Shown here: positions 57,301-64,000 of the stretch, piece after piece
Position numbering within the stretch: the first letter of the stretch is position 1
Layout: each line of letters starts with the position of its first letter
Source of the DNA: Brachionus plicatilis
Lineage: Eukaryota; Rotifera; Eurotatoria; Ploima; Brachionidae
Assembly (NCBI GenBank): GCA_010279815.1
Contig: QEOQ01000274.1
Span: 92,813-156,812, forward strand
Length of the DNA: 64,000 nt
Direction: 5' to 3'
Notes under the pieces: generated by a model
Database searches by the model: none
Seen by the model: the letters and a program-made list of their open reading frames with translations, nothing else
Told to the model about the DNA's origin: nothing
Made by a program: the position numbers and the translations under genes

Positions 57301-57412
57301 CATGCTCTAATAAAAGTTTATTTATATAGTGTTGGTTTGTCTCGATTCCACCTACATTCAACGTTGCTATCTTCAAATTTAAAATTTTATTAGAGCATGA
57401 TGCACTTGGTTG
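54374..57412 (-). CDS. LINE ORF2: APE endonuclease and reverse transcriptase
   Basis: It nicks target DNA and primes reverse transcription of the element RNA. Numbering from codon 57376, the endonuclease covers residues 1-235: LKIATLNVGG, LCLQETW (catalytic Glu), GDMNTDP (142-148), SWIDHVI and LSDHNCIKFD. The reverse transcriptase lies at about 480-760: SGKSIGLHGVSNEMIKC, LRPVAVSDSLANLFE, VFVTAIDASKAFDKV, VGVRQGGVLSPKLFSIYIED and LLYADDIVVIS (YADD near 712). A thumb with SKLKTLGLITNQM and a C-terminal KTGSKDNISGLIF follow. No RNase H is seen. The frame begins directly after the TAA of ORF1 in the same phase. The first codon of the conserved domain is TTG in context, and the first ATG is codon 144, inside the endonuclease. 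Initiation is therefore not conventional. Confidence 0.9.
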   Translation of the reverse strand, partial: QPSASCSNKILNLKIATLNVGGIETNQHYINKLLLEHDILCLQETWLEDLSKQNNLIYVNDKIILANKARRISTKGRSSGGLAFVIDKRLKYTTKFYDERIGILTVDNLIIINVHLHHFDKTDQGKHNFDCQIALIQSIVEDQILKKRSVLLVGDMNTDPIKDNHNTQQLKRFLNKNKMVMRDLYEEQHFDYTYKRKDNLNNTSINSWIDHVICMEEEFNKVKHTRIVIDQSNLSDHNCIKFDYEYEITSVEIIIRKEPVKNVTLNWTNQQVQLKYYNRVQCELESIHERLSSTDIIKSKDELKVELSAIVNQLSNTLINAASMVKNELNKLRQKKRKPIGGMKFKRWWDNTLQQLHSEVIECYIEYRNSNFDQLKKRTYTDKKRIFRLQKRYNIQLLRNKQLKKINELFKLDKQQFWKKIKAAQRNNSRIELNLQTIKEHYTKLFNEKNDTAHDIESDSGLDDFNRKYQHHEFDYKLETNGISDIIGSLPSGKSIGLHGVSNEMIKCAASPTLVNILKNLFEKIINSQVVPYLFNISIIKPLIKDVKKPVDNTGNLRPVAVSDSLANLFESVLLKEVKKFHNDNQLQFGFKANSSCSHAIFTLKQAIKASLHNGKWVFVTAIDASKAFDKVDREILWQKLVKSGLHPAIIKSIINYYGESFMLVTNDNEYSAPFRTSVGVRQGGVLSPKLFSIYIEDVIIKVEKIDAGVKVGDLKISILLYADDIVVISNTKNGCQEQLNAISEYGKTTGIKYNPEKTLYMAFYDRISKGAKDRLIDTSDNPLTLDGKKIKRVDTMRYLGFEISDELKNIKHWNKRKSLAINAVSKLKTLGLITNQMHPNMKAHLYKTYVRPALTYGCENMNINASSLNDIKRTEGNIVKGLLNIPRRCRTTSLFLSLNIMPTDYIIKNIKVDFFNRLIENEFTKKMMIELAKQPIPNDFISEILDITRELEEENMSLQDKCKLVKLNNITEYRSNQKNDVKVQKLRDIYKTGSKDNISGLIFQICRFDVA

Positions 57413-59248
57413 TTAACTATTGTTGTTGTTGTTGTTGTTGTTATTGTTATTGTTGTTATTGTTGTTTTTAAGATCCAATAAGATATCTTGAAGTGTTTTG
57501 AAGCAGGATTGGCTTGCTGCATGGTTGATCGTGATGTCTTTATGTATTTTCTGTAAGTTTTCTTTTAAACTGTCGATTTCGATTTGATGTTTTGACACAG
57601 TTGTTTCAACCATAGAAATTCTTTTTTCCAGACTGTCAATTCTTTCCTTTACGGCGCTTTCTACAAGTATCTCTAAATTTCTGTTTCCATTTTGGGCGGG
57701 GAAGAACCTTGTGTCTGTGTAATCAGGTTTTAAGATCGAACGTTTATCTGGTATTACGCCTTCACCTGTTAGAATGTCTAGTGCATAGCTATTCATTTGA
57801 TACGTTTTTTCTACTTTTTTATCACAAAGATTACTGTTTGTCTGATGCAAAGCCCCACAGTTTAAACAGACAGGCTTTTCCGTTGAACAATGTTCCACGT
57901 CATGTGAAATAGATCCACACCTCAGGCATCTTTTTGTGTTGGTGCATTCTTTTTCTTTATGTTGGAGGCTACCACATGAGGCACAAGTTTTTGCATGCAA
58001 GATGTTTGCACTAACTTGATGCTTTTTTGATGTTTCGTTGAGGTATACACCATTTGTGATAATGTTTATATACTCAGAAATACCTATAACGTTGGCTCTA
58101 AGCTTATTAGTTGGTTTATCACTTCCTGCAAATACTCTCTCAATATCAACTAATCCATAACGTTTTTTGAGCTCTTTCATATTTCTAGAGTTAGGATCAA
58201 TTGGTATTTGTTTATCCACTTGCAGTATGTTAACCATTAGTGGAGGCGGTAATGGTTCTATTTTGACTCCATTACCAAATGAGTTAACCGGCCATTCTCC
58301 AATCAGTTTGAGAAAATCTTCATAATTACTTACCTCCACTTTAAGCCATATATCATCATTCTTCTCATCTCTATTAGGCTGAATTAGAATTGGATTTTCA
58401 ATGCCTATGCAACGGTTTAGTTCACGTATTCTATCGTGTACATTTAAAGTGAATTGTTTTATCCCATTTCCATAAATATTAACGCCATATTTATTTCTTC
58501 TATACTTCAACTCGAGGTCATGGTTCGTATGAAGGCTTCTATCGCGATTATCTTGTATTGATCGATTTACTGTATTTGCCTCACCCGCATAAGTTGGGTC
58601 GATTTCTCCTCCATCTTGATAATTCATTTGTTGTGTCTCTACTTCGTTATTGACAGCGTCCATGTTTATCAGTCTTTGTGCTCGGCTACTTTGATTGCTT
58701 ACAATTGGTGTACTAGTGATTTGATCTTGGTTTATATCGGTCAATTCTCTCACGAGTGATTCTCTTCTCAAAATCGAAGTCTCACTTTTTACCTCTTTAT
58801 TTAGTACTTTTCTGGGTCTTCCAACTGTCGGTTTACTATCTACTGTTTTTGTTTCTTTTAGTTTAGATTTTCTGGTTCGACTATCTGTTTGGTTTAGTTC
58901 GTCTTTGTGTTTTTTGCTATTTGATTGTAACTCCTGGTTATTTTCGTTTGGGTTTGCTTTCCTTTTTGCGTTTAACTCAGTTGCTATTTGTTGCATAACA
59001 CCGCTACCAGTTCTGATGATTGTGGATATTTCGTTTGAGATATTTGAAGTTATTCGGTTGAGGGTTGTGGTTAAATTTTTATTTAAAAGAGTGAAAGAGA
59101 TTTTGCTGCTTATTCTAATTTTTGTTGCATCACCTTGTGTATGAGATGGGTTGAGTGAATGTATTTGTAATTTAGTAAAATTTTTATTTATTTTTTGGCT
59201 TAGTTTTTTTGCAATTTTTAAAATTTTAGCGTGTATGTTTTTCATCAT
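57413..59248 (-). CDS. LINE ORF1: gag-like nucleic-acid-binding protein with CCHC knuckles
   Basis: Expected to package the element RNA and chaperone reverse transcription. The first ATG is at 59248 (MMKNIHAKILKIAKKLSQKI), giving about 611 aa; the frame is open further upstream without ATG. The N-terminal half is basic and low-complexity (RTRKSKLKETKTVDSKPTVG). The centre (about residues 240-400) resembles the gag-like fold of I/Jockey ORF1 proteins by position only. Three CCHC-type knuckles follow: CASCGSLQHKEKEC, CLRCGSISHDVEHC and CLNCGALHQTNSNLC. A predicted coiled coil (VKERIDSLEKRISMVETTVS) and a run of 16 Asn plus Ser encoded by AAC/AAT end the frame at TAA 57415-57413. Confidence 0.85.
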   Translation of the reverse strand: MMKNIHAKILKIAKKLSQKINKNFTKLQIHSLNPSHTQGDATKIRISSKISFTLLNKNLTTTLNRITSNISNEISTIIRTGSGVMQQIATELNAKRKANPNENNQELQSNSKKHKDELNQTDSRTRKSKLKETKTVDSKPTVGRPRKVLNKEVKSETSILRRESLVRELTDINQDQITSTPIVSNQSSRAQRLINMDAVNNEVETQQMNYQDGGEIDPTYAGEANTVNRSIQDNRDRSLHTNHDLELKYRRNKYGVNIYGNGIKQFTLNVHDRIRELNRCIGIENPILIQPNRDEKNDDIWLKVEVSNYEDFLKLIGEWPVNSFGNGVKIEPLPPPLMVNILQVDKQIPIDPNSRNMKELKKRYGLVDIERVFAGSDKPTNKLRANVIGISEYINIITNGVYLNETSKKHQVSANILHAKTCASCGSLQHKEKECTNTKRCLRCGSISHDVEHCSTEKPVCLNCGALHQTNSNLCDKKVEKTYQMNSYALDILTGEGVIPDKRSILKPDYTDTRFFPAQNGNRNLEILVESAVKERIDSLEKRISMVETTVSKHQIEIDSLKENLQKIHKDITINHAASQSCFKTLQDILLDLKNNNNNNNNNNNNNNNNS

Positions 59249-59319
59249 AATGTGTTTCTTCCATACATTGGCTTTTCTGTTGCTCAAAGAATTCTTTCTT
59301 TTTTCACTATTTTTCACCA

Positions 59320-60829
59320 GCTGTTTCTCCGATACAAAATTACTTAATAAATAAAATAAACTTCGAAAATTTTTTTATTAAAGTTTATGAAACATTCAAG
59401 AGGAAAAAATGCTTGGAAACTTTTCATATTTTTGGTAGTTATTATGAAAAAGGTAGATCTCTAATGAAATGAATATATTAAATAGAATTAAATTTGGTCA
59501 CTTATTTCATTTTCGGCCACATAATTAAAAAAAGTTTAAAATTCTTATTTTTTTCTAACTTTTGATCACCTAAATCAGTAGGATTAATTAGTTACATAAC
59601 GCAATAGCTTCTTTTCAACATTCTCTATCATCTGTATTAAGTTGACCATTATCAGAGAATTTTTTTAAGCAATTTTTTTTCACTCTAAAAACTCTTCTTA
59701 TTTATTGATTGAAAGTAAAATTACAAAAATTACAAAAAAATTATAAAAATTAAAAAAGAAAGATAAATAAAGAAGAAAAAAGAACTATTTTGAAAGTTAA
59801 AAGGCAAGAGAACTTAGACCAAAATTTATGAATTTTTTTTTTTCGAATTAGCTCATTTAGGACAATTCTGTAATGTTTAAATTTTAAATTCCAAAGACAT
59901 AACCAAATTGTAAATAAGTAACAAGTCGGAGGAAAAAGATTTTTTAAAAAGAGGATCGTTTAGCACAGATATTATAATTTGTGATGAGAAATAATTGTAT
60001 TTAATTGTATCAATCAAAGTTAGTTTTGTAAATAGAAAAAGTTCATCAAAGTTGAAAATTTTCAGTACCTTTAAGACTCGTGATATGTGACAGAAGAGTT
60101 TTAAACCAAACATTTGTCTAATTAAGTTGTTTTGTAATTTGTTTATTGAATCCTATGTAGTCGTATTAAGAGTGAGAGCCTCAAGGACCATAGGTGAATT
60201 TAGATAAACAATATGTTTTGTATATTTAACTCTAGTGACTAAAATCCGAGTTAATTGGTTTCCCACAATTTAGAAACTTTTTAACACAGATCACTTTTAT
60301 TTAATAAAAAAAATTTATTAAATAAATAAAGTTTTAAAGTTTTAAAGTAATTATTTTTAAATTTTCCTAAACCATTTACCCGCTATTTTTGGTCTACCTT
60401 TTTTTGGCCTATTTTCAAATTTAACATATTCCCACAATTTTTCCAGAGTCAAAATATGACTACAATATCCAAGTTTAAATCAATTTTTTCATTTTCTTTT
60501 ATAAGCGATTACCCAAGTTGCATTTTCTTCTTTTTGTTCTTTGAGATCTATTTATCTCAAAAAAATCCGTTTTTTTTTATTTTTTAAAATCATCTGCATT
60601 TTAATTTGAATGAATTAGCATATTTTGATAAAATTTTAAAAAAAAAAACTCAAAAGTTATGTTCATTGTGGTAAAAAGTTTTTTTAAATAATCAAAAATT
60701 GTGTCAAAAATTTTTTGGTTGAGGGTAAAATTTTTTTCACTGTGGGTACTAGGTAGACCCCGAAGATCCTTGTCAAATGACTTTGGAAATCTTTAACTCC
60801 AATCATTGTTTATCTTAGTAATAATACAA
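59320..60829. other. No gene recognised
   Basis: A+T-rich. The open stretch 60113-59877 (minus) is Leu/Phe-rich without a recognisable domain and is left uncalled. Confidence 0.25.
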
Positions 60830-61143
60830 TTTTCGACATACAAACTTACTTTTAAAGACATACAAATTTACTGTTTTAAAATTTAAAATTATTTCAGTTT
60901 GAATGAATGGATATTAAAGTTATATATTTGAATTTTTGAATTAACTTAACGTGAATTATTTAAATTATTGATTGTTTTTGTTAAATAAATAAGAGATCAA
61001 TCATTTTGATGATAGTGAACCATTAATAGACATCACTAGTGATGTTGAGTATTTATTTCTTTAATATTCATTTGATAAATCAAGTTTTAAAATTTTTAAT
61101 GATCGTTTTGAACTTAAAAGTTGATCTGAAATTTTAGTTTGCC
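60830..61143 (+). mobile_element. hAT-like MITE (GGCAAATTG family), left end missing
   Basis: Aligns with the right 60 percent of 51435-51979: ATTATTTCAGTTTGAATGAA, TTAACGTGAATTATTTAAAT, GAGATCAATCATTTTGATGA, then the right terminus ATTTTAGTTTGCC at 61131-61143. The palindrome ACATCAC-TA-GTGATGT at 61029 replaces ACATTAC/GTAATGT of the complete copy. Confidence 0.65.
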
Positions 61144-61149
61144 AATTTA

Positions 61150-62158
61150 TTTACATTTTATATTTCTTTTCTTCTCCCTTATTTCCTGAGTAAAAAATTC
61201 GTAGTTTAAATTTAGTATTCATTTTCAATTGAAGTCCAGAATAAACTTTTGAAATTTTTTATTCCAATTTAATTTTCTTTCAAAATGCCATGCCGAATTG
61301 GCTTCTAACAATCACTGTTCTTGAAGTTTATAGCTGAAGATGCAATATGGTCACATCATAAAATATGAAAATAAAATGTTGATATATTTATATTAATATT
61401 ATTATCAAATCAATTAAATAAAGGGTTAATTAAATTTTTTATTAATTATTATATCAATTAAATCAAGGATTTATGCACTTGTGATCAACCAATTATGATT
61501 AAACAAAAGTTTGATTGAAAAAATTTAGACATCATACCATTTCTGTGGGACTTGAAAAAAAAAATTAAGATATACAATTAAAAAAACAAAATTGTTTATT
61601 TTGATGATCAAAATTTCCCTAATGAGATAATAGAGGAAATATTTGGATTCCAAAAAAAGAAAATTATTTTTCTCTATCTATGTCTTGTGCGCTCAGTTTT
61701 GTTCTCCTCGCACTAGCTTGTTATTGCTGATTCAGTTGAGTTAAGTTAAGTATAATTTTAATTTCTAATATTTGTTGTTGCTTAAGTTGGTTTTAAAAAA
61801 AATTATTAATTAATCTAGGAAAAAAAAACTCAAACTAACTAGAAATAAATGGAAAAAATTTCTTGTTCATCTTTTTTTTTTTGTTGAGTTCTTTTCAGTT
61901 CTTTAATTCTCTCATTGCCTTTGAGGCTTTTTAATTTTATTTTAATGATAAAATTAAAATTTCCAATAATTTTAGTTCGATCTTAAATCAGAAAGAACTA
62001 ATTTATTTCCCTTAACTCAAATTGTTCCATAGGTTCTCATTTTTTTACTCGAACTTCTCTTCATAGATCCAAGCAGTAACGGAACGGTTACACTTAATTA
62101 ACACAACCAAAAATACAATCAAATTAACTCTTAACAAACTTAATTTAAGGACAAGGAA
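61150..62158. other. Upstream region of the homeobox gene
   Basis: 61680-61760 and 62030-62158 are less A+T-biased than their surroundings (TGTGCGCTCAGTTTTGTTCTC, GCAGTAACGGAACGGTTACA) and probably contain the promoter and 5' UTR. CGGAACGGTTACAC is a notable patch but no factor can be named. Confidence 0.3.
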
Positions 62159-62179
62159 ATGAACACTTTAAAAAACTAA
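62159..62179 (+). other. Upstream ORF before the homeobox start codon
   Basis: ATG AAC ACT TTA AAA AAC TAA in context GGAAATGA, ending 26 bp before the main ATG. If this stretch is in the mature leader it could lower translation of the homeobox gene. Confidence 0.3.
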
Positions 62180-62205
62180 ACCAAAAAAGCAACTACGGCC
62201 TTCTA

Positions 62206-62562
62206 ATGACTGCCAACTCAGCAAATCAGTCTCCTTCGACAAACTCAAACTCAACCAACCAAAGCTCAATTTCCAACGCATTGATGGCAGCTGCAGCCGC
62301 GGCTGCCGCTGCAGCGGCTGTATCCCACTCACACATAAATACCAACCACCATTATCTAAACCACCACAGCCAGCACAGTGCCAGCTCGACTGGCTCCAAT
62401 GAAAGCAACAGTGCTACACCAACTCGGCGCAGACATCGAACTACATTTACTCAAGAGCAGCTGAACGAGCTGGAAGCAGCATTTAATAAAAGTCACTATC
62501 CCGATATATATTGTCGAGAGGAATTGGCAAGATCCACTAAATTAAATGAAGCTCGAATTCAA
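62206..62562 (+). CDS. Paired-like homeobox transcription factor, Prop/unc-42 type (first coding exon)
   Basis: ATG 62206 opens 119 codons ending at donor GTAAAC (62563). The N-terminus is Ser/Asn-rich ([20 protein letters not shown]), then 11 alanines (28-38) and a His-rich stretch ([20 protein letters not shown]). The homeodomain starts at residue 74: [20 protein letters not shown] then [20 protein letters not shown] and NEARIQ. This is closest, from memory of the families, to C. elegans unc-42, insect CG32532 and vertebrate PROP1, which share RRRHRTTF and LxEARIQ. The exon ends after homeodomain position 46, the conserved 46/47 intron site of paired-class genes. The remaining WFQNRRAK helix is not in the window, so the next intron exceeds 1.4 kb. 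Confidence 0.85.
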
Positions 62563-62768
62563 GTAAACTTTTTTCTTAATTTTTTTTTGATATATCCAGA
62601 GAACAAAAAAATTTAAAATAAATATATTTGCTTTTAAATAATTTGTCCTATGATTTTAAATGACTTTGAGTTACCAATATTTAGACATTTTGATTTTTGA
62701 TACAAAAATTACAATTCAAAATTTAAAATCTTGATAAAATTATGGATATTGTACTATAGATTATTCTG

Positions 62769-63145
62769 GGTATTGTGAAATTCAAATACAAATTGAAAAA
62801 AAATTCTTCTTTTTTTGATGAATTAAAATTAAAGTTAATAAAATATACTTTAAAAAAATACTGCAAAAAATTGGAACATACTTTGTTGCGCCTTTATTAC
62901 CTAAAATAAAATCATTATTTAATTTTTTTTTAGTATATTAAACCAATAATCAATTTAAATATTATTGATATTTTATTTTTTGTCTTATTAAAACATGAGA
63001 AAAATTCTAATAAGTAAAATAGGCGCAACTAAGTATGTTGCAATTTTTTGCAGTATTTTTTTAAGTATATTTAATTAACTTTAATTTTACTTCATCAAAA
63101 AAAGCAAGAATTTTTGTTCAATTTGTATTTGAATTTCACAATACC
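62769..63145. mobile_element. MITE, TGCAACA family, complete 377-bp copy
   Basis: Perfectly placed inverted termini GGTATTGTGAAATTCAAATA (left) and GGTATTGTGAAATTCAAATA with one difference (right, inverted). Arms share TTAAAGTTAATAAAATATAC, AAAATACTGCAAAAAATTG and the ACATACTTTGTTGC motif. It has no ORF. Its flanks (TTATTCTG and ATTTTTCC) show no clear duplication. It lies in the first intron of the homeobox gene. Confidence 0.75.
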
Positions 63146-64000
63146 ATTTTTCCGTGAGTTTTAAAAGGTGAAACAAGCAATGTTTTATTTAACAATCTTG
63201 TTTAAACAAAAAATTTAAAGAATTATTTGGCAATAAACTGATTATTTTTTATCAAATTGTATGTTAATTTAAAATTGAAAAATAATTCAAAATTCAAAAA
63301 TTTAAGTGGTGCATAAATTCAAATTAAAAAAATTTAAAAATATTGATATTTTATTTTATCAATTTGATCATTAATATTTCCCGTGTTGAATAAAATTAAT
63401 TTTTATTAATTTCACAACATTTATAAATTTTATAAGGAATATTATTTGGTTTTGTTAAATTCAGCATAAAAAATGATATAATAATAATTTTGTCTTTGGA
63501 TTCAAATTTAGCTATGTAAATGCAACATGATGGTACGTTCTAAGTAGCATTCTGATACAATTTAAAATTTTGCAGAGATTTTGCACACTTTTAGCAGACT
63601 TTGATGGTTGATGACAGAATTTAATTTATTATTGCATTACCGTATTCCCTTGTTCGATATGGCAGCCTCAAAACCCGAAACACAACTTTGGCAAGGCAAT
63701 AAATACCAACTCGCCCATATTAAAGCATTCTTAACTTACAGCGCATGCGTCAAAGTTGTATTTCGAATCTTGGATCACAATTAAAGTAAAGTTTTTTAAT
63801 TTAATGCAGCATTAACAATAGAGTTTCTGTCATAAAAAAAATTATTTTATTGAATATTTTTATTATTTGATTAAAAAAAGGGGATCTATCAAAACATAGA
63901 AAAAAATATAAATTTTATTTAATACAGAAATATCAATATGTAGAAAAATAAAATGTAGAATAAAATATTTTCAACTAAAAATTACTCTTTAATTAATATA
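63146..64000 (+). other. Intron of the homeobox gene, no exon seen
   Basis: No WFQNRRAK-type exon in any frame. The patch 63640-63780 (CCGTATTCCCTTGTTCGATA, GGCAGCCTCAAAACCCGAAA, AGCGCATGCGTCAAAG) is conspicuously G+C-richer than the rest and could be an enhancer or another insertion. Confidence 0.35.

Larger units (their letters stand above)
54099..59266 (-). mobile_element. Apparently intact two-ORF non-LTR retrotransposon (CR1/Jockey/I-like)
   Basis: Minus strand: ORF1 (59248-57413), ORF2 (57412-54374), a 3' UTR of about 230 bp, two hairpin-forming stretches (including CACT-TGCTC-AGTG at about 54168) and a (TAAA)n-like tail at 54117-54142. Flanks ATAATGTTTCTTCCATAC (54099-54116) and ATAATGTGTTTCTTCCATAC (59247-59266) agree except for a 2-bp difference and are a likely target duplication. 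That places the 5' end right at the first ATG of ORF1, so there is no 5' UTR and the copy may be slightly 5'-truncated. Both ORFs lack internal stops over about 4.9 kb, which implies recent insertion or ongoing selection. Confidence 0.85.

Noticed and set aside
1..64000. CRISPR array, bacterial operon or phage features
   Set aside because: No regularly spaced repeats; introns, poly(A) signals and animal genes show nuclear DNA.

Overview
The window is eukaryotic nuclear DNA, very A+T-rich, with spliceosomal introns (GT...AG), AATAAA signals and seven recognisable animal genes or gene ends. The gene set (nmd3, unc-45, a CNTD1-type meiotic cyclin, TRMT61A, a sphingolipid delta-4 desaturase and a Prop/unc-42-type paired-like homeobox gene) points to an invertebrate bilaterian. 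Compact genes with few introns in very A+T-rich DNA full of CR1/Jockey-like LINEs would fit a monogonont rotifer, but that is inference and not shown by the sequence.

Layout. 1-362: last two exons of an EF-hand-like gene (+). 1096-1633: broken AT-hook ORF (-). 4990-9796: nmd3 in four exons (-), with a 3.2-kb intron full of repeats. 10.5-16.8 kb: TE graveyard (LINE endonuclease joined to a LINE tail, pogo/Tigger and Tc1/mariner transposase pieces, a 794-bp foldback element with a 9-bp target duplication) plus one orphan EGF exon. 18068-23558: unc-45 in two exons (+). 24.0-28.7 kb: a 613-bp transposon carrying an 83-codon ORF, then LINE fragments. 29422-32295: TRMT61A and CNTD1 head to tail (-), with a MITE lodged in the 3' coding end of CNTD1. 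33.2-39.2 kb: LINE tail, a large foldback element, an LTR with primer-binding site, and another foldback. 43225-44373: the desaturase in two exons (+). 48444-49141: weak two-exon candidate. 54117-59246: an apparently intact non-LTR retrotransposon (-) with both ORFs open. 62206-62562: first coding exon of the homeobox gene (+), which runs off the window.

The cellular genes are housekeeping or developmental and show no shared pathway. The exception in arrangement is TRMT61A/CNTD1, with only about 150 bp from stop to start on one strand. The unusual content is the mobile DNA: (i) a LINE whose ORF2 follows ORF1 in the same frame across a single TAA and lacks an ATG for its first 143 codons; (ii) two non-autonomous elements with 9-bp duplications and termini built from iterated short motifs, one with its own ORF; (iii) two MITE families with 8-bp duplications, one with covarying internal palindromes; (iv) covarying hairpins just before LINE microsatellite tails. 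All family calls come from reading translations and motifs by eye; no database search was run.
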